Assembly (NCBI GenBank): GCA_964427855.1
Contig: CAYRVH010000010.1
Location: 1-64,000 of the forward strand
Length of the DNA stretch: 64,000 bases
Origin: JAUPKT01 sp964427855
GTDB lineage: Bacteria > Desulfobacterota > Desulfomonilia > Desulfomonilales > Desulfomonilaceae
Direction: 5' to 3'
The notes beneath the pieces were generated by a model, which was given only the letters and a program-made list of their open reading frames with translations, was not told where the DNA came from and searched no databases. A program made the position numbers and the translations under genes. This document shows, piece by piece, positions 42,306 through 51,906 of this stretch. How positions within the stretch are numbered: position 1 is the first letter of the stretch; every line of letters starts with the position of its first letter.

Positions 42306-43796
42306 ATGAGGGAGAGGAATCGAGACAGGATGCCATTTACGAAAAGAGGTCAGGAGATAGACGACCCACCAGAGGCTGTGGATGAGACTGGAGAGGACTT
42401 TGCAAGCCTTTTTGAATCAGGTCAGTATGATCGGGAACTTGTTGTGCAGAGAGACGCGAGGGTAGAAGGCTCGGTAGTATCAATTGGTGAAGACTGGGTA
42501 TTTGTGGATATAGGCGCAAAGACAGAAGCGTGCATCGCACGGGAGGAATTACTTGACGAACAAGGGGTGTTGACCGTCGAGATTGGCGGCGCCCTCAGCG
42601 GCTATGTGGTGAGTAATAGGGACGGGGAGATCGTATTGAGCCAAAAGATGACCGTGGCTGCCTCAGAGGACGCCATGCGATCTGCGCATCGGAGCGGCAT
42701 GCCTGTGGAGGGGCTGGTCGTTGGCGAAAGAAAAGGCGGCTACACTGTGTCCGTCTTCGGGAAACAGGCATTCTGTCCTTTTTCACAAATTGATATTCCT
42801 CCCATTGCGAATAGCTCAGAGTACGTGAATCGGAAGTACCTCTTTCGTATTGCGCAGTATGCCGAAGGTGGACGCAACATCGTGTTATCTCGACGTTCGC
42901 TGTTGGAAGAGGAGCGCGAGCGGAAAATTGCGTCCTTGAGAGAATCTCTTAAGGTTGGCGACGTCTTGGAAGGGGTGGTCAGCAGGACTGCCCCATTCGG
43001 GGCGTTTGTGGACTTGGGCGGAGTCGACGGCCTTGTGCCGATATCCGAGGTCGCCTGGGATCGGGTATCCAGTGTTTCAGAGGTCGTGTCGCCAGGCGAT
43101 ACAGTAAGGGTCAAGATTATCGACCTCGATTGGACAAACAAGAGGATTTCCCTATCCATAAAACAGGCACTGGCAGACCCCTGGGACTCTGTTTCTATAA
43201 GTTACGGCGAAGAGAGGATAGTTGATGGGGTTGTGACGAGGCTCATGAATTTCGGCGCGTTCGTCCAACTCGAACCGGGTGTCGAGGGATTGATCCACAT
43301 TTCTCATTTGGGCGTTGGCAGGAGGATTAATCATCCACGAGAAGTAGTATCAGAAGGGGACCACGTGCAGGTTCGCATCCTTTCCATCGACCCGCCATCC
43401 AGGCGAATGAGCCTCGAGCTGGTACCCTCGGGGAGCCCTGATGGACAAGGCGCGGCCGACATTCAGGAAGGAGACATACTCGTCGGTACCGTAGATGGCG
43501 TAAAGGAGTATGGCGTGTTTGTGGGGCTTCCCGGGGGCCGATCGGGTTTGCTGCATTTTTCCGAAGTCGCATCTCAAAGGAAGGGCGATCCTCGTTCATG
43601 GTTCACCATTGGCGAGCACATTGAGGTGCAGGCGATAAAAGTGGAGGAAGGATCGGGACGTATATCGCTGAGTACGAAGAGTCTTGAGCGCCGCGAGGAG
43701 GCCGCCAACCTGCAGGAGTTTTCAGCACATCAGACCGGTAAATCTTCTTTTGGTACGTTGGGCGATCTTTTGGCGGAGAAGTTCACGAAACAGTAG
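42306..43796 (+). CDS. S1 RNA-binding repeat protein (ribosomal protein S1-like)
   Basis: 496 residues; an internal ATG at 42330 is an alternative start. It holds about five S1 repeats: RVEGSVVSIGEDWVFVDIGAK (about 48), VEGLVVGERKGGYTVSV, LEGVVSRTAPFGAFVDLGGVDGLVPISEVAW (about 220), VDGVVTRLMNFGAFVQLEPGVEGLIHIS and LVGTVDGVKEYGVFVGLPGGRSGLLHFSEV. It is shorter than canonical six-repeat S1 of about 550-570 residues. It may be a paralogue that binds mRNA or other RNA rather than the main ribosomal S1. Confidence 0.9.
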   Translation: MRERNRDRMPFTKRGQEIDDPPEAVDETGEDFASLFESGQYDRELVVQRDARVEGSVVSIGEDWVFVDIGAKTEACIAREELLDEQGVLTVEIGGALSGYVVSNRDGEIVLSQKMTVAASEDAMRSAHRSGMPVEGLVVGERKGGYTVSVFGKQAFCPFSQIDIPPIANSSEYVNRKYLFRIAQYAEGGRNIVLSRRSLLEEERERKIASLRESLKVGDVLEGVVSRTAPFGAFVDLGGVDGLVPISEVAWDRVSSVSEVVSPGDTVRVKIIDLDWTNKRISLSIKQALADPWDSVSISYGEERIVDGVVTRLMNFGAFVQLEPGVEGLIHISHLGVGRRINHPREVVSEGDHVQVRILSIDPPSRRMSLELVPSGSPDGQGAADIQEGDILVGTVDGVKEYGVFVGLPGGRSGLLHFSEVASQRKGDPRSWFTIGEHIEVQAIKVEEGSGRISLSTKSLERREEAANLQEFSAHQTGKSSFGTLGDLLAEKFTKQ

Positions 43797-43992
43797 CAGG
43801 GCAATTGCGAAAAGGATCATCCTATTTGAGAATGCTCATTGTTTCCCGCTTTGTGAACTGAGATTGCCGCAGCAATTCAGGCTGCTTGCCATGAACACGG
43901 GATTGCGTCATGGCGAGGCTGGCAAAGTGATCGAGTTGTTGATTTCAGCGAAGTGTACAAATCTATCCCCCCGCCTTTGTTGTTCGCCTGAT

Positions 43993-45393
43993 TTACGGTT
44001 CTTGCACGCTGTCGATCCCTGGTTGATCGATGCCGTATTCTTTCAGTTTGAGTTGCAAGGTCCTGCGAGTGATGCCAAGGATCCGGGATGTCCTGGTTCG
44101 ATTTCCTTCATTGTCTTCAAGGGTTTTGATGATTAATTCTCTTTCCATTTCCCGGATGGTCATCCCCGACCGAATTCCTTGTCGCGCCTCCTCCAGCAGT
44201 GGATCCCCTGTAGCGCCTCGGATCGCCTCCGGCAGTTCCGAAAACGGGGCATATTCGTCAGAGGTGAGCATGACCGCCCGTTCCACCACGTTTTCTAATT
44301 CTCGAATGTTGCCGGGCCACGGGTAGCGCATCAGTGCGTCTAAGGCTCTGGGATGAAAGCCTTTCAATCTTCGATTATTCTTTTCGTTGTAAATTTTCAG
44401 GAAGTGCTCGATGAGGAGTGGGATATCCTCGCGTCGCTCCCTGAGGGGAGGCAGTTCGATGGGCACCACGTTGAGCCGATAGAAAAGGTCGCCTCGAAAC
44501 GTTCCCTTTTGCACTTCATCCTTGAGGATGCGATTGGAAGCTGCAATGATGCGAATATTGACCTTGACTGTGCGGGTGGAGCCAAGGGGCTCAAATTCTC
44601 TTTCCTGGAGGACGCGCAGTAATTTGGCCTGAGTCGCAGGCGTCATTTCGCCTATCTCATCGAGGAAGATGGTACCGCCGTCCGCGAGTTCGAATCGCCC
44701 GGGCCTTCTCCCTACAGCCCCGGTAAAGGCTCCTTTTTCATGCCCGAACAGCTCGCTTTCCAGCAGAGTCTCGGGAAGGGCTGCGCAGTTTACCTTGATA
44801 AATCTCTTATCCGCTCGATTTGACCCCTGATGCAGGGCGTTGGCAATAAGCTCCTTTCCCGTCCCTGATTCGCCGAGTATGAGCACAGAGGCCTCGGTAG
44901 GAGCAACCATAGCAACGGTCTCGAGAATGTGCTTCATCCGCTCTGACCGTCCCACAATTCGAGACGCATCAAAAAGGTTCTCTATGCGTCTTCTCTGGAG
45001 GATATTGTCTTCTTTGAGTCGCCAAAACTCTAAGGTCTGCTGCACCTTGATCCGCAGTTCGTCGATTTCCAAAGGCTTCGTGAGGTAATCATGCGCGCCA
45101 GCCTGGAGGGCTTGTATGGCAGTCTCTACTGAGGCAAAGGCAGTAATGATGATAACCGGTATTCCGGGGGATATTTTCTTGATTTCTTTAAGCGCTTCGA
45201 TTCCGTCCACATGAGTCATCCGATTGTCCATAAGGATCAGATCGAAAAACTCTTCTGAAACCCTTGCGATAGCGTCGGAGCCATCTTCAGCTTCGAACAC
45301 CTGGTAACCATCCAGAGAGAGATTTGCCTGGAGCATTTTTCTTTGTGACGGTTCATCATCAACGACAAGGATTTTGGCTTTGTAATCGTTCAT
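43993..45393 (-). CDS. NtrC-family sigma54-dependent response regulator
   Basis: 466 residues from ATG 45393 (GAGAG upstream; the longer frame to 45519 overlaps the kinase gene). Receiver domain with phospho-acceptor Asp56 (ILMDNRM), AAA+ domain with Walker A GESGTGKE, an intact GAFTGA loop (GHEKGAFTGAVGRRPG), Walker B TIFLDEIGEM, and a Fis-type helix-turn-helix (NRTRTSRILGITRRTLQLKLKEYGI). It activates sigma54 promoters when phosphorylated. The cognate kinase gene lies 10 nt upstream. Its intact motifs contrast with the degenerate AAA+ domain at 24222-26867. Confidence 0.96.
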   Translation of the reverse strand: MNDYKAKILVVDDEPSQRKMLQANLSLDGYQVFEAEDGSDAIARVSEEFFDLILMDNRMTHVDGIEALKEIKKISPGIPVIIITAFASVETAIQALQAGAHDYLTKPLEIDELRIKVQQTLEFWRLKEDNILQRRRIENLFDASRIVGRSERMKHILETVAMVAPTEASVLILGESGTGKELIANALHQGSNRADKRFIKVNCAALPETLLESELFGHEKGAFTGAVGRRPGRFELADGGTIFLDEIGEMTPATQAKLLRVLQEREFEPLGSTRTVKVNIRIIAASNRILKDEVQKGTFRGDLFYRLNVVPIELPPLRERREDIPLLIEHFLKIYNEKNNRRLKGFHPRALDALMRYPWPGNIRELENVVERAVMLTSDEYAPFSELPEAIRGATGDPLLEEARQGIRSGMTIREMERELIIKTLEDNEGNRTRTSRILGITRRTLQLKLKEYGIDQPGIDSVQEP

Positions 45394-45403
45394 AAAACTC
45401 TCT

Positions 45404-47209
45404 TCAAACTGCTGCGCTTTCGCAGGCCTTTGAGACGGTGTCTTCGGCGGCGTCGGCAGATGACTGGTATGTATTGAGCGACACGATGAACTTGGTTCCC
45501 TTGCCGAGTTCAGATTCAACGTCTATTTCTCCGTCATGGGCCTCAATGATACTCTTCACGATGGCAAGCCCCAAGCCTGTTCCTTTCTTTTTCGTGGAAA
45601 AGAATGGGTCAAAAATCTTGTCCAAATGCTCACGCGGAATACCTTCACCATTGTCTTGGACGACAAAGCTCACCTTGCCATCGCGGCTTGTTTCGCTCAC
45701 CACACTTATAGCGCCACCCTTGGGCGTGGCTTCTATGGCGTTGAGGAGGATATTGAGTAAGACTTGCGTCATCTGGTCAGCGTCCATGAGCACCAACGGG
45801 ACGCTTTCTCCGCAAGACCTTCTTTCCAGTCGTATGGATGCGCTTGCAAATTCTCGTTCCAGGACTCGAATACAGTGGTCAATGATTTCGTCAAGTGATC
45901 GGATGCTCATACGAGGTTCTCGGGGTTTGGAATAGGCGAGTAATTTCGAGATGACTCGATTGAGCCTGTCAACCTCCGTAAGCATTAAGTCTGTGTATTT
46001 GTAATCTTCTTCGTCCAAATCGAGCTTCTTCTGAAAATATTGGATAAAGCCTTTGATCGAATTAAGTGGATTTCTGATTTCATGCGCCACGCCTGCAGAA
46101 AGGCGCCCCAAGGCGGCAAACTTTTCATTCATCATGACCTTCTGTTCCAGGTCACGTATCACAGTCACATCTCTAAGGATGATAACGGCCCCTCTTGCGA
46201 CCTTACTTTCTGGCTCCTTGAGAGGCGAAACTGAAAGAAAAAGAAATGTTTTGCCCCGGCCTTCGTTGGATATCCGTACTTCCTTCTCCAATATGGATTC
46301 AGAGTCTGACAACACCTGCCGGACCTCGTTGTCGAGCGGCAGCAATTCACCAATGGGTTTTCCTTCGACCTCCTCGCGTCCTTTGCCGAGTATGTCAAGG
46401 GCCGTCGGATTAAAGGTCGCGATGCTGAGAGATCTGTCAACTGTAATCAACCCGTTCGGCATACTTTCGAGTACGTTCCGCGTGTACTCCCTCATCTCGT
46501 CCAACGTCCTCCGGACGAGGTAGGCGTTTTGCAGGACAAACACGAAGTAAATTCCTGCCGACCCGATTATAAACAACACGACGCCCATGAGGATGGCGAA
46601 CATGAGATCCTGGTGGCGAATCTCCTTGAAGCGATCCATCTTGAGCCCCAGAAACAGGACTTGTTTGTGTTCTCGGTCAAAGACATCAAGCAATTCCTTC
46701 CCTATCCTGGTGTGCCGCGCTATTAGCTCATTCTGTGCGAGTTGATCGGGAAACGGTGTAAAGGGTTTCCATATTTCAAATATAGTTCTCCCGTCCGGCA
46801 GTTCCACTTTGTAGGACAAGGGCTCACCTGTGCGTATGACCGCCTTGACCGTCTCCATCTCCTTGCCCATAAGCAATCGGAGGCCGATCTTAGCTGGTTC
46901 GCTGTGGGCGACTATGATGCCGTCGCTATTGATGAGACCAGCCCATTCGACGTCAGGGTCTCGCGCAGCCTGCTCTATAAGAAGCTGTAAGTGCTCGATT
47001 CCCCAGTCGCCTTCCATGAAACCGGTCCGCGTGCCCGCCTCAAGCGTGCGAATAACCGCAACGCCCTGGCGACTTGTGAACTCCTCCATGCGTTGGTTCT
47101 GGAGGCTGATGTTGCGCAGTGTAAACAGCACAACAATGGCAAGCATAGTGAGGGCCACCAACACAATAGAGAGCACCGGTAGATATCTCAGGATGAGCTT
47201 TACTTTCAT
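45404..47209 (-). CDS. Membrane sensor histidine kinase with PAS domain
   Basis: 601 residues from ATG 47209, just before the first TM segment (YLPVLSIVLVALTMLAIVVLF). Then a periplasmic sensor domain (about 30-200), a second TM (FAILMGVVLFIIGSAGIYFVFVL), a PAS domain (ESMPNGLITVDRSLSIATFNP), the HisKA H-box LSAGVAHEIRNPLNSIKGFIQYF and the HATPase motifs (NILLNAIEATPKGG; DNGEGIPREHLDKIFDPFFSTKKKGTGLGLAIVKSI). It pairs with the NtrC-type regulator downstream. The signal is unknown; the layout resembles AtoS/ZraS-type kinases. Confidence 0.95.
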   Translation of the reverse strand: MKVKLILRYLPVLSIVLVALTMLAIVVLFTLRNISLQNQRMEEFTSRQGVAVIRTLEAGTRTGFMEGDWGIEHLQLLIEQAARDPDVEWAGLINSDGIIVAHSEPAKIGLRLLMGKEMETVKAVIRTGEPLSYKVELPDGRTIFEIWKPFTPFPDQLAQNELIARHTRIGKELLDVFDREHKQVLFLGLKMDRFKEIRHQDLMFAILMGVVLFIIGSAGIYFVFVLQNAYLVRRTLDEMREYTRNVLESMPNGLITVDRSLSIATFNPTALDILGKGREEVEGKPIGELLPLDNEVRQVLSDSESILEKEVRISNEGRGKTFLFLSVSPLKEPESKVARGAVIILRDVTVIRDLEQKVMMNEKFAALGRLSAGVAHEIRNPLNSIKGFIQYFQKKLDLDEEDYKYTDLMLTEVDRLNRVISKLLAYSKPREPRMSIRSLDEIIDHCIRVLEREFASASIRLERRSCGESVPLVLMDADQMTQVLLNILLNAIEATPKGGAISVVSETSRDGKVSFVVQDNGEGIPREHLDKIFDPFFSTKKKGTGLGLAIVKSIIEAHDGEIDVESELGKGTKFIVSLNTYQSSADAAEDTVSKACESAAV

Positions 47210-47622
47210 ATTATAACGGGAAAACGCCTGGGCTGGTCGCAGATGCCATGTTCGTCGGGTTCTTTGCCGGGTTTCGTGCTCAAGATGCGCGTCTACCTTC
47301 GCGGGCGGTAGGTTTCTGGGCACATTAACTCCGCCGGCGACGGACGGAACTTTTCTTTCGTGTAGTTGAATAGAACTTATACCCACATGTGTCAATAGCT
47401 TCGCTGACTTGTTGAGTGTGGCGGTTGCGAAGGATGCAAGGACGCGTTTTTATGCGGGCGCTATGCCATAAAGATGATTGAAAAACGACCGAAGATATGT
47501 TATGTGACGCATTACTTTTTAGGCAAAATATCCTGAAAAGTATGGCTTTTTATATGTAATATAAACGAGCTGTGTGCGTTTCGACGCGCAAGCTTCTCCA
47601 CTGCAGAGCTTTAGGACTGTCC
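47210..47622. other. Divergent intergenic region
   Basis: No gene recognised. An A/T-rich patch at about 47500-47570 includes TAATATAAAC, a plausible -10 area for the rightward genes, but no convincing -35 box. Confidence 0.4.
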
Positions 47623-48252
47623 ATGATCGAAATCACAAGCGCGAGCCCTCAGATGTCTTGGAACGAGAGAGGCAGGCAACTGCTGGAGGCCGGCAACATT
47701 GCCGAGGCGATCGAGTGTTACAAACAATCGAGCGATCCGGATTCCCTCGATGAGCGAGAAGCTCGGAACATGCTTATAGAGGCTCGAGCTCACCTTTCGA
47801 GAAAATATTTTATCGAGGCGCTCGAGTGTTTCGAAGAAGCGCTTATCATGGGAACTGAAATACAGCGGAGCCAGGCCTTGGAAGGGATTTTGACCGTGGC
47901 CGAGGCTCGCATGAGGCTTCCAAGACTGACCGCAGTGCTCAGGAAAGGTTTGCGCGAGCGTTTTGGCAAGAGAGACTCCGCTGTCTATGGCCTTGCCCTG
48001 GCTTCTGACGACGACAACATCATTCTTCTCACAGAGGAGTCTATTGAAGCTCTTCCCGAGCATTTGAAGCGGGGATCACGCATAGGAAAATTGCCGCCGC
48101 GACTGTCTGATATTCCGTTTCCTATTGTAGCTCAAAGGGGGGTCGCCTACGCCGACATGGACGATGTGCAGTACATTCTGGATGTCGCGCGTGCGCTGAA
48201 AGAACGAGTGAACATTCATCGGGGGTCCGTCACCGGCCGGCAAACTCTATAA
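47623..48252 (+). CDS. TPR-like protein of unknown function
   Basis: About 209 residues from ATG 47623, chosen because AGGAC precedes it. The N-terminal half contains TPR-like helical pairs (WNERGRQLLEAGNIAEAIECYKQS; SRKYFIEALECFEEALIMG). The C-terminal half (DSAVYGLALASDDDNIILLTEESIEALPEHL) is unassigned. TPR proteins usually mediate protein-protein contacts. It lies upstream of ruvX-mltG on the same strand. Confidence 0.65.
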   Translation: MIEITSASPQMSWNERGRQLLEAGNIAEAIECYKQSSDPDSLDEREARNMLIEARAHLSRKYFIEALECFEEALIMGTEIQRSQALEGILTVAEARMRLPRLTAVLRKGLRERFGKRDSAVYGLALASDDDNIILLTEESIEALPEHLKRGSRIGKLPPRLSDIPFPIVAQRGVAYADMDDVQYILDVARALKERVNIHRGSVTGRQTL

Positions 48253-48434
48253 ACGGTTCTCGATAAATTTTGCCTTTCATGCCACATATCGAGGAATTTG
48301 AGGGAGGTTTTCTGAAGAGTGAACGCTCTGTGGCGCCTCGCGAGTTTGACTAGAGCTTGACAGAGGGCGCTTCTCCTATTAGAGAAGTGGAAAGTGAAGC
48401 TTGTTGCAATTGGTCAAAGGAAGTACACACTTTT

Positions 48435-48860
48435 TTGCGCATTTTGGCATTAGACATCGGCTCCAAGAGGATTGGCATTGCGGTGAGCGATGAGCTCGGA
48501 TTGACCGCTCAAGGGCTTGAATCTTATACCTGCTCTGATTTAGGGAGCGACCTCGAGCATATTATTAGATTAGCTGAGCACTACGAGGCTCAGGAAATAG
48601 TGGTAGGCATGCCTTATAACATGAATGGATCTGAAGGACCGCAGGTTGAGAAGGTAAGAGCAATTGTTTCCCAAATGCACGAACTGACGGACATTCCGAT
48701 CAAAGAGTGGGACGAACGGCTTTCCACAGTTGCAGCCGAGCGTACGTTGTTAGAGGCCAATATGAGTCGCGGCAAGCGACGCAAGGTAGTGGACAAGTTG
48801 GCTGCCGTCATCATATTGCAAGGGTACCTTGACATGAAGCACTTCGAAAATCAGATGTAA
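48435..48860 (+). CDS. ruvX: Holliday-junction resolvase-like RuvX/YqgF
   Basis: 141 residues from TTG 48435, which gives the usual family length and places LALDIGSKRIGIAVSD at the N-terminus. AAAGGAAG lies about 10 nt upstream. The open frame back to 48357 adds 26 atypical residues. RNase-H-fold motifs: ALDIGSKRIG (Asp), IVVGMPYNMNG, KEWDERLSTVAAE and DKLAAVIILQGYLD. Family members process RNA (16S rRNA 5' end) and branched DNA. mltG follows 5 nt downstream, a frequent arrangement. Confidence 0.93.
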   Translation: MRILALDIGSKRIGIAVSDELGLTAQGLESYTCSDLGSDLEHIIRLAEHYEAQEIVVGMPYNMNGSEGPQVEKVRAIVSQMHELTDIPIKEWDERLSTVAAERTLLEANMSRGKRRKVVDKLAAVIILQGYLDMKHFENQM

Positions 48861-48865
48861 AAGCG

Positions 48866-49924
48866 ATGCAATTATCACCTCTCGCGATTTGCAAACGTAT
48901 ACTTCTTGTGGTGTTAATTGTGGCGGGAATCGTCGGCGTCTATCTGGGATACAAGCGCCTGCCTCAACTCGTGAGCGAATTTTACAGGCCCGCGCCGCGC
49001 GAAACTATGCCTGGCAAGGAGATAGTTATCACGATTCCCAAAGGGGCGACGCTCTCCCAAGTCGGTAAGATCCTGCAAGATAATGGGATTATTCGGAGCA
49101 GCCTTGTCTTGAAATTAGTGGCTTTCATTCGAGGGGAGCAGCGCAAGGTAAAGGCTGGCGACTACTTGTTGAAAACAAGCAGCGATCCTGGTGATGTGCT
49201 TGACCTCTTGATATCAGGCAAGACGCTCGTGATTACACTGACCGTGCCTGAGGGGTACAATATTTTTCAGATAGCGGACTTGTTTCAGCAGACAGGGATA
49301 TCAACGCGTGAAGAGATTCTTTCTGCTGCGCGGGACAAGGCGTTTGTGAACGAGCTTGGCGTGGAGGGCTCCTCTTTGGAGGGTTACCTCTTTCCGGATA
49401 CCTACTTCGTAAGGCCGTCTGAAAGGGGCGATCCCAAGTTGGTTCTCCGCCGCATGGTTCAACGTTTTCGAGAGGTGTATGACAAGCAGGTCAAAGCGAC
49501 GGCGGAGCAGTTTGGCTGGACGCCGCTGCAGGTAGTAACCTTGGCGTCGCTCATCGAAAAAGAGGCAAAAGCATCCGAGCACGCCCTTGTGTCTGCCGTG
49601 TTTCACAACCGTCTGCGATCCAACATGAAACTTCAGTCTGATCCTACCGTCATCTATGGAATCAAACCCATGGGCAGCAAGATCACGAGGGCTGATCTAG
49701 AGAGAAAGCATCCTTACAACACCTATCAAATTCTAGGGTTGCCTCCGGGGCCCATTGCCAACCCCGGGAGAGAATCTCTTGTCGCGGCCGTCGCCCCTGC
49801 AGACGTGGATTATCTCTATTTTGTGTCGAAAAACGATGGGACGCATCAGTTTTCCAATACGCTGCAGGAACACAATCGGTGGGTGAACTTGTATCAAAAG
49901 CAACCCGTCAATCAGGTGCAATGA
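48866..49924 (+). CDS. mltG: Endolytic murein transglycosylase MltG
   Basis: 352 residues. N-terminal membrane anchor (ILLVVLIVAGIVGVYLGY), a LysM-like part (IPKGATLSQVGKILQDNGII) and the YceG/MltG catalytic domain: GSSLEGYLFPDTYFV, TLASLIEKEAKA (catalytic Glu), VFHNRLRSNMKLQSDPTVIYG and YNTYQILGLPPGPIANPG. It cleaves nascent glycan strands and helps set their length. Co-transcribed with ruvX. Confidence 0.96.
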   Translation: MQLSPLAICKRILLVVLIVAGIVGVYLGYKRLPQLVSEFYRPAPRETMPGKEIVITIPKGATLSQVGKILQDNGIIRSSLVLKLVAFIRGEQRKVKAGDYLLKTSSDPGDVLDLLISGKTLVITLTVPEGYNIFQIADLFQQTGISTREEILSAARDKAFVNELGVEGSSLEGYLFPDTYFVRPSERGDPKLVLRRMVQRFREVYDKQVKATAEQFGWTPLQVVTLASLIEKEAKASEHALVSAVFHNRLRSNMKLQSDPTVIYGIKPMGSKITRADLERKHPYNTYQILGLPPGPIANPGRESLVAAVAPADVDYLYFVSKNDGTHQFSNTLQEHNRWVNLYQKQPVNQVQ

Positions 49925-50127
49925 GCGCTCTTGGCTGGCCGAATGATCATGCCGGATTCCCGCAGCAAAACAAGGTAATTTGCGGCGGACTTCGCCTTGC
50001 ATTTTGACGGTGTCGGGCAGACGAACGTGCCGGGTGGTAAGATCGGTTGACCGAATGAACAAGCTTTTTTCCTTCTTTTCATCGAGTTTGATCTCGGCGC
50101 ACTGGGCAACTGAAGGTCTCTCACCCC

Positions 50128-50367
50128 ATGCAGATTAACCTTGTACTCTACGCCTCTCTTGCTCACTTACTGCCGGCCGGCAGTAGGGGGAACGCATGCT
50201 CCTTGGAAGTGGAAGAAGGCGCAACAGTGGGGACGCTGCTCCGCAAGATGGGGATACCCATAGACGCCCCCAAAATTGTGTTCCTCAATGGGCGCCATGC
50301 AGGCAACGACCAACCCTTGACCGCCGGGGATAGAGTCGCAGTATTTCCCCCTATTGCGGGGGGCTGA
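50128..50367 (+). CDS. MoaD/ThiS-like ubiquitin-fold sulfur carrier
   Basis: 79 residues ending in the diagnostic PPIAGG, the C-terminal Gly-Gly that is adenylated and thiocarboxylated. LVLYASLAHLLPAGSRG and GDRVAVFPPI fit the beta-grasp fold. It could serve molybdopterin/tungstopterin synthesis, thiamin or another sulfur-transfer reaction. No partner gene is adjacent. Confidence 0.9.
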   Translation: MQINLVLYASLAHLLPAGSRGNACSLEVEEGATVGTLLRKMGIPIDAPKIVFLNGRHAGNDQPLTAGDRVAVFPPIAGG

Positions 50368-50604
50368 CGCGGCTTTTCCTCATCCCGCCACTTCCCTTCT
50401 GACGTGAGATTCCCTTTTCTCTGGCGCTCACTTGAGAAGACAAGGTCGTATTTCTTCGTCCGCGCTATAACTGCTGAGGAAAGTCAGGTTCAATGAAAGG
50501 CAGACGCTATCAAAGGCGTTGGACGGAGGTCAACGTACGGTTCGGCATGAGAATACCGCCCGGAAGAAGGAGTGACGAATAATAACGATTTGTTTTGGGC
50601 AATC

Positions 50605-50633
50605 GTTTCACAGATTGTTTTTTTTGGTATAAT
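50605..50633 (+). promoter_or_regulatory. Extended -10 sigma70-type promoter for the second RND operon
   Basis: TGGTATAAT (perfect TATAAT at 50628-50633 with an upstream TG), and a weak -35 GTTTCA with a 17-nt spacer. It lies 54 nt before the ATG at 50688. The stretch 50368-50600 upstream has no gene. Confidence 0.6.
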
Positions 50634-50687
50634 TCGCTTTTCGTGTACAAAAACGAGGGACGTATTTACGTCTGCAAGAGGATATTG

Positions 50688-51896
50688 ATGAAGCTGGATC
50701 ATTCTTGTTGTGTAAGCAAGACATGGTGTGCGCCTTTCTTTGGAGTCCTCGCTGTGTTATTGCTCCTGGGATGCGAGAACCGGAAACAGGCGCCGCCGCC
50801 TCCGCCTCCTGAGGTGTCGGTGTTAACAGTCACGCCGGAGCGGCTTGTCTTGACCACCGACTTGCCGGGACGAACATCTGCCTATTTGATAGCCGAGATA
50901 AGGCCGCAGGTGAATGGGATTATCCAGAAGCGACTTTTCACGGAGGGCGCGGATGTCAAGGCTGGGGACCAGCTCTATCAAATCGACCCGGCCCCTTTCG
51001 AGGCGGCTCTTGAAAGCGCCAAGGCAGCCCTCGCAAAGGCGGAGGCGAACCTGCCGGCCGTGAGGCTTCGTTTTGAAAGATATAAGAGTCTTCTAGCAGA
51101 GCAGGCGGTAAGTCAGCAGGATTACGATGACAAAGAGGCGGCGTTCAAACAAGCAGAGGCTGAAATTGCATACTGGAAGGCAGCAGTCGAGACGGCCCGA
51201 ATTAACCTCGAATACACTCGGGTTACCGCGCCGATATCAGGCCGGATAGGCAAGTCAAATGTGACGGACGGCGCGTTGGTGACGGCGTATCAAGCGATGC
51301 CGCTGGCCACTATTCAGCAGATCGATCCCATATATGTGGATGTGCCTCAATCCACCGCAGAGCTGTTGCGGTTGAGGCGCCGACTTGAGAACGGCAGGCT
51401 GACTCAGGATGGCCCGAATCTAGAAAAGGTACGTCTCTTTCTTCAAGACGGTACAGAGTATCCCTTGGAAGGGCAATTTAAGTTCAGAGATGTGACGGTG
51501 GAGCCGAGTACGGGATCGGTCATACTGAGGATTGTATTTCCTAATCCTGATGCCGTGCTGTTGCCAGGGATGTTTGTGCGGGCCCAGATCAAGGAGGGGA
51601 TTAATGAGAAGGCGATTCTCGCGCCTCAACAGGCGGTCTTTCGCGACCCAAAAGGCAACCCGATCGCCTACGTGTTGGACGAGCAGAATCACGTTGAACA
51701 AAGGATGCTCACCGTAGATCGCACAGTACAGGACAGGTGGCTCATTTCCCAAGGGCTCACAGAAGGGGATCGGCTTGTCCTCGAGGGGATTCAACGCGTA
51801 CGACCAGGCATGATAGTGCGCGTGGCCTCGTCGGACTCAGCCCAGAAAATGGGCCGTTCCCCTCACCCGACGCAGCCAACGGCTCAATCGAAATAA
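50688..51896 (+). CDS. RND efflux periplasmic adaptor (membrane fusion lipoprotein), second operon
   Basis: 402 residues from ATG 50688 (GAGG seven bases upstream; the longer frame from 50595 is not supported). Signal peptide to LLLLGC, lipobox Cys29, then a Pro run. Lipoyl halves: PQVNGIIQKRLFTEGADVKAGDQLYQIDP and VTAPISGRIGKSNVTDGALV; alpha-hairpin between; the end has LEGIQRVRPGMIVRV. MexA/AcrA-type. Followed 10 nt later by its permease. Confidence 0.95.
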   Translation: MKLDHSCCVSKTWCAPFFGVLAVLLLLGCENRKQAPPPPPPEVSVLTVTPERLVLTTDLPGRTSAYLIAEIRPQVNGIIQKRLFTEGADVKAGDQLYQIDPAPFEAALESAKAALAKAEANLPAVRLRFERYKSLLAEQAVSQQDYDDKEAAFKQAEAEIAYWKAAVETARINLEYTRVTAPISGRIGKSNVTDGALVTAYQAMPLATIQQIDPIYVDVPQSTAELLRLRRRLENGRLTQDGPNLEKVRLFLQDGTEYPLEGQFKFRDVTVEPSTGSVILRIVFPNPDAVLLPGMFVRAQIKEGINEKAILAPQQAVFRDPKGNPIAYVLDEQNHVEQRMLTVDRTVQDRWLISQGLTEGDRLVLEGIQRVRPGMIVRVASSDSAQKMGRSPHPTQPTAQSK

Positions 51897-51906
51897 GGGG
51901 GCCTGC

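Noticed and set aside
50470..50590. Possible structured RNA (GAGGAAAGTC as at the start of RNase P RNA, plus small hairpins)
   Set aside because: The rest of the conserved RNase P core is missing and the hairpins are short; probably chance similarity.
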